Assembly: GCA_029448655.1 (NCBI GenBank)
Contig: JACCLO010000007.1
Location: 62,001-126,000 of the forward strand
Length of the DNA: 64,000 bases
Source: Wolfiporia cocos
Taxonomy: Eukaryota; Basidiomycota; Agaricomycetes; Polyporales; Phaeolaceae
Reading direction: 5' to 3'
Below the pieces are notes generated by a model. It saw only the letters and a program-made list of their open reading frames with translations, had not been told where the DNA came from and ran no database searches. Below, in pieces: positions 44,631 to 54,412 of the stretch; the first letter of the stretch is position 1, and each line of letters begins with the position of its first letter. The position numbers and the translations under genes were made by a program.

Positions 44631-45448
44631 TTTTAGAAATTAAGTTGGATTAATCTGCTCAACACAGATTAATCTTATTTCTCCGGCGCTAGCTGAGCAC
44701 TTGGGCAACTGTGCAGCGCTAACGAAGCGTAGTTGCTAAATTAATCTCGGTGACTGAAACTCTACCACTGTGCGAGCATGATTGAGGTCGAGCACGATCG
44801 GTCGAGCTGTGGCTAAACCGCCTCGGATGGCTACCAGCTGGCTTTCCGTGGTGCATTCTCCATCATTTTGATGCGTGTTTGGTCGCGTCTCGGTGTTCTT
44901 ACATGGTTCTAATGTCTATGGCACATTTATATTGCAGCACATTGGTCACTCCAGTGGACTCAATATATTATATTTACATACTAGAAAAGCAAGTCATTTA
45001 GTGGTTCGAACCTAGTTCGAACCATGAACCGAACCTGCTGAACCAGTTCAGCAGGTTCAGTCCAGGTTCAGGTTCAGGTTCAGGCTCCCTGCAGTCAGTT
45101 CAGTTCTAGGTTCAGCCCCAGACCCCCCTGAACCTGAACTGAACCGAACTTCGGCAACACTAGCCTAAGCAATATGAGCAAGAGATTCAAATTTTCCTTA
45201 GTTGTAACACTTACCTTCTACCAGACAAGTGGGTAATCTGGATCCCCTGTGCCATCTTCTCAATCCTTCCACCTCAGTACAAGCAGGCACAGGAAGTATG
45301 TTGTCAGAGACTCCAGCTGAGGTAGAGTTTCAGTCAATTATCTTAATCTGCCAACTGCCCTTTGCTTAAGAAATCGCAGTTGCGAGCTAGGTTTGCACGC
45401 AGATTAATCTGCTAACTGCGGCAGATTAATCTACTGTGACAATAAAAT

Positions 45449-45537
45449 GGCACAGCCCGGATTCGAACCAAGGACCTTAGTGCAGATGAGAATAAGAGCA
45501 TCGCAGCATAATTAGCCAACTGAGCTACAGTGCAACT
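45449..45537 (-). ncRNA. tRNA-like module, left end of copy 2
   Basis: Minus strand has A box GTAGCTCAGTTGGCTAA and B box GGTTCGAATCC with a stem CTTGG/CCGGG, followed by GCTGTGCCATTTTATTG. GATG...CATC pairs around the anticodon position with an oversized loop. The acceptor arms pair only partly, so this is tRNA-derived rather than a working tRNA. Confidence 0.6.
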
Positions 45538-45821
45538 GGTGTTGTGCCCATTTTAAGCAATATATAGAGTATTTTGTAAACTTCATTTTCGCAGTTTAAC
45601 ATCTTCCATAACACAAATACAAATGAATCTGCCTCTAAAGACCTGTGATTCCAGTGTATTCAGCTTTCCCATGGTGAGTTGCCCCAGGTCAAGCATGGTA
45701 AATCAAGCTACCACTATCATTGATTTCTGTATGCTTGTTGGAGCAATTAGTTGCCTTGATGATTTGCGAAAATTGTATGTAAAATTTGCGTTATATATAT
45801 TTTAATTGGTCACAGGTACCT

Positions 45822-45910
45822 GTTGCCGCAATGGCTCAGTTGACTAATTACGCTGCGATGGTGTTATTCTCATCTGCGCTAAGGTCCTTGGTTCGAATCC
45901 GGGATGTACC
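45822..45910 (+). ncRNA. tRNA-like module, right end of copy 2
   Basis: A box ATGGCTCAGTTGACTAA, B box GGTTCGAATCC, 3' part GGGATGTACCATTTTATT. It is about 85% alike to the left module in inverse. Confidence 0.6.
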
Positions 45911-46409
45911 ATTTTATTGTCACAGTAGATTAATCTGCCGCAGTTAGCAGATTAATCTGCGTGCAAACCTAGCTCGCAACTGCGATTTCTTAAGCGAAGG
46001 GCAGTTGGCAGATTAAGATAATTGACTGAAGTCCCTCAGCTGAGATTGTCACAGAATTTACGTTGACATAGGACGCATCCGCCCCCCCCCTCTAGAGGTA
46101 CCGAAAGTGCCCTTTACTATCTCTAACATGCATGCCAGCGCTAACAAGAGGGTCACATGGTATGTAGCCACATGCATTATACCTGTAGCACTAGTGCCTC
46201 AGCCACATGCTAGATAGCTACATAATTATGATTACGTATGTAAACGTGATGGAGAAGCCGCACAGGCCTTACCTTTAGGGTAGACCTCAGTACCATAGTG
46301 TAGTGATCGCCATGTACATAAGCATATGCATTCTGAGGCTACTCCTCAGAACTAGTAATCTCAGTGTCCTCCCTGATGAGGGGCAGGATATGCCTTTATG
46401 CTCTCTACT

Positions 46410-47480
46410 TGACACACGCACAACCTCAGACACACACCGGGGGAAGGGGGATCACGTGAAAGCGCCTTCCTGGTCCGGGCATCTAAGGCTGAAATGGCCA
46501 AGACAAGTCTGAGGTTCGCTCAAGACTGTCTGGTGTTTATATAGTCTACACTATTTGTACATGTTATGGTGCGTGGCCCGTAGGGCATCAGCGCTGAGGT
46601 AATCTACATGCTACGTGGTGGCCAGTAAGGGCATTGGAGCGTGAGCGCTGGTACGGCTAGGGGAGCGCTGGATGTCTATGGCAATGTAGTGGGTTAGGCC
46701 CGATCTGTGGTTCTCGTCGATCAAGGGTTCACCAGTAATGGTGGGGTTCTATGTCTGTGATCGGGGCATCTGTGGTCCAGGTTCCCAAGGACTGGTACTG
46801 AGGGGAAGGCACATGGCGGCCCAGGTTCCCACGTGCTGGTACTGAAGGATGACGTCTGCCGAGAGCGTGGACTGGCCAGTACGGGCCGTGCGTGACATAG
46901 GGTGATTGAGCGTGATCGGCTGCACTCAGTATGTAGAGACCTGTGACTGCTAGGGTTCTCAGTCATACAGGTGCTGCCTGAGGTCGGTGTTCCTCGTAGA
47001 CTAGGGTAGCTGGAGTTTAAGGCCTTCCATGGGCCTTAGTCCGTATAGTACATAGTCCGTGCCAGTAATGGCATGAGTCCTTGGTCGGTAATGACCATGT
47101 AGCCAGTAATGGTGGTGGTTTGTGGAGACGGGAGGCGTAGGGTTTGGTTGGTTGGGTGGACAGGGTCCTAGCCGTGAGTCTGGGTGATCGTGACCTGATG
47201 AGGTGTGGTCCATGTAGCAAGGGGTTGGTCTGGTTAGGTGCTACTGGGCTCATTGTAGCTGGTCGGGGTCACGTGATTGCTATTGGCTTTATGTTGGACT
47301 GGACGTAGGGTCTGGGACTAGGGTTCTTAGGCGGGGCTGGCGATGCTTGTTAGCTAGTGCCTTGTAGTGGTACACATGTAGGGCTTGGATCTAGCTGAGG
47401 CATCAGGTTTCCAGCCTCGGGGGTGCTCTCGATGGTCGGAAAAGGTACTGTGCCTAGAAGCTTGAAATTGGCATGTGACA
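46410..47480 (-). repeat. Solo LTR of ~1.06 kb family, nested
   Basis: Minus strand TGTCACATGCC...GTGTGTCA, flanked by CTACT (46405-46409) and GTACT (47481-47485), one mismatch. It aligns end to end with 15607-16908 without that copy's 236-bp insertion. Confidence 0.85.
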
Positions 47481-47747
47481 GTACTCCCACTGTGTGACTA
47501 TACATTCTTGTCTCGCTAGACTGGGGGGCCTCTTCCTCGCCCATATGCCAGAAGTACTACATGTACAGGCATATAAGGTCGACACTAGGGGATAGGGGTA
47601 GGGCCAAGGTATGTTCTGTGTAGAGTTTCAGTCAATTATCTTAATCTGCCAACTGCCCTTCGCTTAAGAAATTGCAGTTGCGAGCTAGGTTTGCATGCAG
47701 ATTAATCTGCTAGCTGCGGCAGATTAATCTACTGTGACAATAAAATG

Positions 47748-47836
47748 GTACATTCAGGATTCGAACTAAGGACCTTAGCACAGATGAGAATAAGAGCATC
47801 GCAGCATAATTAGCCAACTGAGCCATAGTGGCAACA
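47748..47836 (-). ncRNA. tRNA-like module, left end of copy 3
   Basis: Minus strand GCCACTATGGCTCAGTTGGC, B box AGTTCGAATCC and GAATGTACCATTTTATT. Its 5' part matches the right module of copy 2, not the left one. Confidence 0.55.
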
Positions 47837-48124
47837 GTTACCCTTGACCAATCAAAATATATATATCGCAAATTTTACACAATATTTCCGCAAATCATCA
47901 AGGCAACTAACTGCTACAACAAGCATAAAGAAATCAATGATAGTGATAGCTTGATTTACCATGCTTGACCTGGAGCAACTCACCATGGGAAAGCTGAATA
48001 CACTGGAATCACAGGTCTTTAGAGGCAGATTCATTTGTATTTGTGTTATGGAAGATGTTAAACTGCGAAAATGAAGTTTACAAAATACTCTATATATTGC
48101 TTAAAATGGGGCAGACACTAGTTG

Positions 48125-48740
48125 TAGTGATGTGCAAAGCACGGCTCAAAGCCGTGAGCCGGGCCGGGCCGAGCTGACTTAAGCCGGGCCGAGCCGAGCC
48201 TGGGGGGGCGGCTTAAGACAGCTCAGGGCCCGGCTTGGATCGTGAGCCGGCCGTAGCCGAGCCCTGAGCCGGCGGCTTTAGGCGCGCAGCTGTGGTGTTG
48301 TAAGAATTAGCGAAGATGGGCCCTTTGGTTTAAGATTTTGCATCAATTCACCTTATATGATCTCAACGACCATTACAATGACTTGTGATCTGCTAACACG
48401 GTGCGGAACGTTGTGACTACTGTTGCGATCAGGGTTGTGATCGAGATCTGGATTTTCGGTCAACATCATAAGCAGCTGTAAAAACACTTGTAGATCAGAA
48501 TAACAACAAGTAGTAGACATATAAGCATTCTGAATATGTTGTGCTGTCATCTGAACTGCACAAGCCAATAATTTCGAGGTCCTACATGATTACCCATAAG
48601 CCCCGGCCTGAGCCTGAGCCGGGCCCAAGCCGGCCTGAGCCGTCAAAGAGGGCCCGGCTTGACATTCCGCTGAGCCCAAGCCCTTCAAAGCCAGGCACAA
48701 GCCCTGGGCTTTGAGCCGAGCTGTGCTTTGCACATCACTA
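48125..48740. mobile_element. hAT-like MITE, 616 bp, TSD ACTAGTTG
   Basis: Inverted ends TAGTGATGTGCAAAGCAC (18 bp perfect), exact 8-bp duplication ACTAGTTG at 48117-48124 and 48741-48748. GC-rich GAGCCGGGCC words crowd both subterminal regions. No coding capacity. It is nested in copy 3 of the tRNA-bearing family. Confidence 0.94.
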
Positions 48741-48741
48741 A

Positions 48742-48829
48742 CTAGTTGCACTGTAGCTCAGTTGGCTAATGTGTGATGCTGTTATTCTCATCTGTGCTAA
48801 GGTCCTTGGTTTGAATCCTGAATGTACCA
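48742..48829 (+). ncRNA. tRNA-like module, right end of copy 3
   Basis: CTGTAGCTCAGTTGGCTAA, B box GGTTTGAATCC (one change from consensus) and GAATGTACCATTTTATTG. Its 5' part (TTGCACTGTAGCTC) matches the left module of copy 2. Confidence 0.55.
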
Positions 48830-49488
48830 TTTTATTGTCACAGTAGATTAATCTGCCACAGCTAGCAGATTAATCTGCGTGCAAACCTAGCTCGTGACTG
48901 CGATTTCTTAAGCAAAGGGCAGTTGGCAGATTAAGATAATTGACTGAAGTCCCTCGTTCTGTGTCACTTGGACCACTGATGCTGTTATGCTGATATATGT
49001 GAAACCCTGTGCTATGTATGACTTGTCACAGATTGTGATATTGCTAGTGTAGCTTTGACTTCAATGACCTGAGGGTCCTATCGCTTTTCACATCATGATT
49101 GGCAAGCATTCTAAATCATACTTCCACACGTTGATGGATTGGTATCTCCTCCTTTGGCAGTGACCTACAGCACAAACCTAGTACACATATCGATTCTGTT
49201 TGTTTGCCTGCAGAAATCGTCAGGAACACATTCCCGTTAACCTGTCTCATAGTTGCAGTGTGCCATGCACAATGTATGAAATTGTACGATACAGATTTTA
49301 TCTCAGAATTCTATTCCCAAGAAATTGATGTATTCAATGTTCTGAGCAATACATTCCACTGACGCAAGGCATGAATGTTTTGATCTGAGGAGCCTTTACG
49401 TTGATACCGTCGCGCTCTGCGCACCAAGCTCGTGCCATTGTGGCGTGTGCTAGACGCCGGACACCCGGAATTTGCCGCTCTCCTATAG

Positions 49489-52165
49489 GTGGCTGATGCA
49501 GCATATCGCTCCCCTCGACAGAGGCGGCGAGCAGCACTGCGAACACAGCGGCGGCAGCGAGCAGGCGATGGCGAACATATGCGCACACATCGAGTGCCTA
49601 CGCGGGCGACGCGACTGGCGGTGAACGAACGCCACTGCTCTCCATCGGCCATGACCAGCCCCGAGCCTGCATCTGGTCGAACGGCACCTCCGGCATTACC
49701 GCAACCAGCACGCTTTACCACCATGCGTCCGCGCTCGCGCCCCCGCTGCAGATCGCGCACAACGCCGCGGCCAACCGGTCGAACGCGACGGGCCCCCAGC
49801 CGCTCATCTACGTCGAGGGCGGCGCGGCAGGCGACCCCGCGAGCCTTGGCGTCGCGTTCCTTCTTGCGAACTGGACGGGCGCGGACGAGCCGCCGCTCAA
49901 TCAGCCGCGGGTGAACGCGAGCACGAACGAGACGCTGCACGGCGAGGGCAAGGGCGTGACGTACGCGCGTGCGAGCGAGGAACGGCTCGAGTACACGCTC
50001 ACGTTCGTCCCGCGCACGAGCGACGGGGCGATCAGCCATCGCATCGAGCAGGTGCAGCTGTGGTGAGTGGTCCGCCATCTCCTCTGCTCCAGGTCACGCA
50101 TGTTGTCTCCCGCTCCTCGTCGCATGAACACGCCCGCGCCATACGTTGCCTCTGCGCTTCTCGTTGCCCTGCCCCCGTCTTCGCCGCGTCGTTGCTGACT
50201 CGCTCTCCGCGTCTCTCCAGGGCAGACAACGTCTACATGGTCCCGCCCTTCCTCGCCTATGCCGGCGTCCTCCAAGACAACAAGACCCTGCTCACCGAGG
50301 CGTACACGCAGGTGAGCACCGTGTCTGACTCCCTTGCCTTCGCCTATAGCGCGAGGTCGTGTGCGCAAGGAATTAAAATGCTGTCCATCTCGTGTCGGCT
50401 GTTGCTAGCTATGACAACGCGTCCTCTTTTAGTTGTCTTTGTTCCGGGATCCAACGCGGATCCATCAATGTGTGCGTGGCTGACATGCCTTTTCTTAGAT
50501 TAAGCTCTACCGCCAGTACCTGTACGACTCCAAAATGAGCATGTGGAGGCACATCTTGCTGGGCTACAACAATCATGACCCCGGGTTCTGGTCCACCGGT
50601 CAGTACTGTGCTAGAATAACAACTAGTTCTCTACATTTTTTGTATCACATGACGCATGCAGCGCGGATCGAATTCACGAAATCTGATAAACTACCCGTTG
50701 ATTAACTCTTTCGAAAATAACACCGATGGCATTTGCTGAACGTACGCTTCCTCATCCCACACGAAGCTCGAGGCACATGCAGTGGCCAATCTTTCGAAGG
50801 CCCGCGTTCTCTTCCATTTGATATCGGATCGCCAGCCTGTTCCCGCACTTCTCGCCGTTCTCTTCTTTGATCTTATTTCGACCTGAAATCCCTTGAATAT
50901 ATTATCCTTATCGAAGATCCTATTTACTGACTGGCGCTGCTCTGATGACAGGGAACGCCTGGGCTGCCGCAGGAATGCTTCGTGTGCTATCTACAATGGT
51001 GCACTCGCAATACGCGAGCGACATGTCCAATGAAATCAACGATCTGAAGAACTGGGTCGCCGAGATTCACAACGAGATGTATTCGTACCTGGTGAGACCC
51101 GAATCAGACCTCATGCGAAGCCCCATTTTGATAGCTGTCCAGGATCAGGACTCGTATCTCTTCCATAACTACGCGAACGACAGCAGCACCTTCCTTGATG
51201 CATCGAGCACCGCGCTTCTCGCGTCGACCGTGTACCGCCTCGCACTCGCCGGGGCTGTGTACAGGCACCTGCCGCTCGCGGAGAAGTGCAGAGAGGCGCT
51301 CAGTGCGAGCGGGCCGTACGCTGCCTGGGGCACCGGCAACGGCGTGGGCCCCGCGAGCTCGCTCACCGCCAACGCAAGCGCGGGCTCGTCCGCTGCCCCT
51401 TCCGCCACGTACAACGTCTCGACGTCCTCGTTCGCCCCGCTGTCGACGTCGTACACGTACGACGCCGCGACCTACGTCACGGGCGCCGCCGGCACCGCGC
51501 CGTCGTCGCAGCCTGCGGCTACTACGTCTAGCGCGTACGCGTCGTATGCGGTGCCCTCCCCGTCTTCCCAGTCAGAAGGGGCGGGCCTGCTCCACTTCTC
51601 GCCCCAGATGTGGCTCGGGCCGGTCGTGGACCCGTACGACTGGAGCGTGCAGGGCGGGAGCTCGCCCGAGGGCCAGGCGTTCGTCGTGGAGATGTACGCC
51701 GCGTGGCGCGACTGGGTCGAGGCGGGCGCGATCGGCGCGCAGGGCGCCGCGGGACGCATTGGCGTCAGCGTGTTCGGGTTGGCAGCCAGCGTCGTGCTCG
51801 GCCTCGTGCTGCTTCTTTAGGTGCTGGTTGCGGGCGTAGAGGCGGTGGTCCGTTCAAATGTGTGTTCTATTTTGATCAGGTTGTAGAATAGGCATAGGTA
51901 ATTTGGGGCTTGTATTGTGGTGTGTGTACGTAGCATGTCTTTCTTGGAGCTCTGGAATCAACTACTTCAAAGAGAAATGTACAGTACATCCTGGTTATGT
52001 GTGCCTGTAGCAGCAATTATGGGGAGTGCTCGGACGCCTGTAAACACAGGGTCACACACTCATAGATGCTGCCGGAGAAGTAGTTTGCAGAATCCTCTGT
52101 ATGTGCTTAATATTGTCTTGCATTGAGGCTAACATGCATATCAGGAAACAGTGCATTAAAACCGA
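49489..52165 (+). repeat. Segmental duplication, copy 2
   Basis: Counterpart of 25013-28206. The left edge is near GTGGCTGATGCAGCATATCG. The right edge, near 52165, falls inside the minus-strand DUF6534 gene and cuts off its C terminus. Bases 48967-49488 contain no recognised gene. Confidence 0.9.
49671..51820 (+). pseudogene. 5'-deleted copy of the GH88/GH105-like glycosidase
   Basis: Compared with 25255-27695, the start codon, signal peptide, exon 1 and the first third of exon 2 are gone. The sequence jumps from the upstream flank (AGCCCCGAGCCTGCA) straight to TCTGGTCGAACGGCACC, a ~350-bp deletion. The rest (49671-50062, 50221-50311, 50499-50598, 50952-51091, 51143-51820) keeps its frame, the ADNVYMVPPFLAYAG motif and splice sites, with few changes. 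The nearest upstream ATG (in GGCCATGACC) is out of frame, so secretion and normal translation are unlikely. The good state of the remainder implies a recent duplication or gene conversion. Confidence 0.85.
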
Positions 52166-53800
52166 AATACAATCAACGCACGATGCGAGCAATGAGTTGG
52201 CATATACTGGAATACCGATCAGGATCAGGAAGTCGGGGATTATAAATGGAAGAGGACTTACACTTGCCCTGTATTTCCCCCAATCCAATGAACAGAAAGT
52301 TATGTTTCAAGAATGCAAACTGCTCGATAAAACTCCTGTATCATATGCAGTCACTCTCTACATATTGACTACGTACAGTGAAAACAATGGCAATGGACAC
52401 AAGCCTTCATGCAGCATTTGAACAACAAGCTGACACATAACAAGATGCATCAAATACTCACACTGTCACACTACCGGTTTGTATGAAGTATGCTTCAATA
52501 GACCTAATAATATGTGCCGTCCTGAATTCAAGGAGATCAGCGACACTAGTAAAAATGAGGACTTTCTCGCACCTCCTTGAAGTAGCGCCGCTTTTGCGTA
52601 GAAAGTACACAAGGGCTGCCGCGATCATGAGGTCGACAACAGCAGCGATGCACAGGCCGAAAGTCAGTGTAAACTGAGATTAATATTGCTATATGAGCGG
52701 GCATGCAATGACATGATCATAACGCTCGCGAACCAGAGGTCCTATACTGGACCGAAAGTCGGACCAATCATTGACTGTCCATCTGCGGTGAAGAAATCTA
52801 AGGATTGTTCCCTTATGATGTGTGGGAGAGTGCTCGTACGAAAAGCCTGCAGTCCCTGCACGATAGAAGGCTCAGATTAAGCCCGTTTTGTGGATATCGA
52901 GCCAGTGGGCCACCAACCGCATCCCAGCACTACGGATGAGTCGGACTATCAGCCTGATTCTTGACCGTCATCTTATGAGCATACAAATACGCAGAAATAG
53001 CAGTATGCTCTACATATATTTTTGGCTATTGCTCAAGTTTGAGGCCGAGACCGAGAACGCACCATCACCGTGGTTATGGTTGTGTTATACCGGCTTACTA
53101 GAAGCACCATCGTGAGTGCTCGTGCTGTCACTTGTCAGGAACGTACATATCCATATCCGATGGATATAGAAACTGCGATCGGATAAACAAAAACCTGATT
53201 GACTTGCGTGCCACTCACCTCTGAACGATGGCTGCGATCATGACCTGTTAATGACTCAATATCCAGGACCAAATGAAAGTGCGTTGAGATACCGCTATTA
53301 ACACAGTAACCTGAAAATTATTGGCACATCAAAACCGATTAAGATCTCGAAACTGTCAACATTAGGACCTACGCCAAACCTCCTGATGGCATGGTCGTTA
53401 GTAGGGGAATTTGCTAGTAACATACTAAAGGGAACTTTCCATATCATCTCATCGACTTTGAAACGGGCGCCAAAGTCCAATATCATGTATGTATATACCA
53501 ATTCCAATTGAAGGCACATTGCAGTGTGAATCGTTTCCAGCACCCTTGGTCTCAGTCAGGGGTCTACTGATTATTTATATGAAATTGTAGGCTCACCACA
53601 CAAGTAGCACTGTTCTCCGAGTAGTGACAGTATCATTGGAGTGGTTCCACCAGTACACGTATGCCTGACTTGTCGTGATACCGTACAGGCTTCGACGAGG
53701 TTAGAGACATACGCAGAAGATATCGCTATTTTGCCTACAATACAGCCACAAACATTTCCATTAGAAATGCTCCAGTAATATTCTCGAAATCTGCGGCCAT
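52165..53800 (-). pseudogene. DUF6534-type membrane protein gene with broken donor and missing C terminus
   Basis: Exon 1 is 53800-53739 (ENITGAFLMEMFVAV), exon 2 is 53689-53597 (LYGITTSQAYVYWWN) and exon 3 starts at 53544 (VLETIHTAMCLQLE, then FGARFKVDEMIW). Later pieces lie at 52690-52477 (LTFGLCIAAVVDLMIAAAL, then TAHIIRSIEAYFIQTG) and 52260-52185 (FLILIGIPVYANSLLAS). Exon 3's donor reads GGAAAG where the neighbour at 56058 has GGTAAG, so splicing should fail. The last helix breaks off at the edge of the duplicated segment, before the usual LNAR tail. Exons 1 and 2 are 62 and 93 nt, the same as in the intact neighbour. Confidence 0.7.
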
Positions 53801-54412
53801 GCCAGGCCATGCAAACAATAAAGTGCGATAAGAACAATACTGGCTATGGGAACCAGTCACAAATCGGTGAGATATTATGAAGACGAGGGCGAACAGTAGA
53901 TTCGGAGCTGGCCATTAAGTACAGCGATAGAAAGGCGCGACCAAATTTTCAAGCGCCATCTTCAAGTTGTATCGTTTCAGTTGGGTGCCTCCTTGATTAA
54001 CACTGCCATCATCAGCATATTCGGTTAATATCGCACTTAGCCTACCCGTGGCCGGCTAGCCGCTGTGCTCAGCGCCAACCCAATGGAATCCCATCAGCTA
54101 ACAGCGTCTCATGCACCTGGTATGCCCATGCGCCTTGAAGGGTAGGGCCAGATCGCACGTTGTGAATACCACAACAATAAACTGCATAATCCTCTGGATC
54201 TCATATGATGGCGCACGTTGTGCCGCATGAAACCCGTACTATGCTGTGACTTGGGCCGAGCCCATCAGCTGTAGCATGACAAATCCATGAAAGCTGCAAT
54301 TGTCAGCCATGATGCTATTCCACATAGGCATCCGTATATTGTCTTCGGCAGTGACTGGATCAGCCTCACACTAGCCAGGGAGATCATCGCTTTTTCAAAC
54401 ATATTGCATTAA

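Larger units (their letters stand above)
44086..44765. mobile_element. tRNA-bearing TIR element, copy 1 (680 bp)
   Basis: Target copies CACTGTGG (44078-44085) and CACTGTGC (44766-44773). Tips AGGGACTTGAGTCA on the left and, inverted, GTAGAGTTTCAGTCA on the right. The TIRs share CTGAGATTAATTTAGCAACT. Each end carries a tRNA-like module facing outward, based on a different tRNA from that in copies 2 and 3. It lies inside the hAT-like element at 42766. Confidence 0.85.
42766..45162. mobile_element. hAT-like element, 2.4 kb, TSD GCCTAAGC
   Basis: Inverted ends TAGTGTTGCCGAAGTTC (24 bp with one mismatch), 8-bp target duplication GCCTAAGC at 42758-42765 and 45163-45170. Dozens of GAACC/GGTTC words fill 180 bp inside each end, like hAT subterminal transposase sites. 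No transposase frame is visible. It contains a later insertion at 44086-44765; removing it leaves about 1.7 kb. Bases 43440-44077 are not recognised. Confidence 0.9.
45322..46036. mobile_element. tRNA-bearing TIR element, copy 2 (715 bp)
   Basis: Exact 8-bp target duplication CAGCTGAG (45314-45321, 46037-46044). Tips GTAGAGTTTCAGTCAATT and, at the right, AATTGACTGAAGTCCCT. Inverted arms of about 215 bp contain GCAGATTAATCTGC palindromes, TTTTATTGTCACAG and then a tRNA-like module. The unique centre is about 270 bp. Confidence 0.9.
47620..48954. mobile_element. tRNA-bearing TIR element, copy 3, with nested MITE and inverted interior
   Basis: Target copies TGTTCTGT (47612-47619) and CGTTCTGT (48955-48962). 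Tips are as in copy 2 (GTAGAGTTT left, AGTCCCT right), but the centre, with CAGGTCTTTAGAGGCAGATT, runs opposite to copy 2. It is about 711 bp without the nested MITE. It sits near the 3' end of the LTR at 46047. Confidence 0.9.
46047..48966 (+). repeat. LTR broken by a 1.07-kb LTR and a tRNA-bearing element
   Basis: Starts TGTCACAG. Its U3 motif is CGCACAGGCC...CTTTAGGGTAG (46259-46283), its core promoter TACATAAG (~46316) and its hairpin TTCTGAGG/CCTCAGAA (46331-46351). After removing 46410-47480 and 47620-48954 it ends CTGTGTCA at 48966, about 500 bp in all. Flanks GAGAT and CTTGG do not match, so the target duplication is lost or the right border is misplaced. Confidence 0.65.

Noticed and set aside
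45449..48829. Calling the A/B-box modules functional tRNA genes
   Set aside because: Acceptor arms pair poorly, anticodon loops are oversized, and they occur as inverted pairs within element ends.
44086..48954. Classifying the tRNA-bearing family as hAT
   Set aside because: The 8-bp duplication fits, but the tips (GTAGAG / AGGGAC) do not follow YARNG; other superfamilies with 8-bp duplications, such as KDZ, remain possible.
49024..49110. TGTCACAG at 49028 as another LTR start
   Set aside because: No U3 motif, TATA-hairpin module or matching end within 1.5 kb; the 8-mer alone is not enough.
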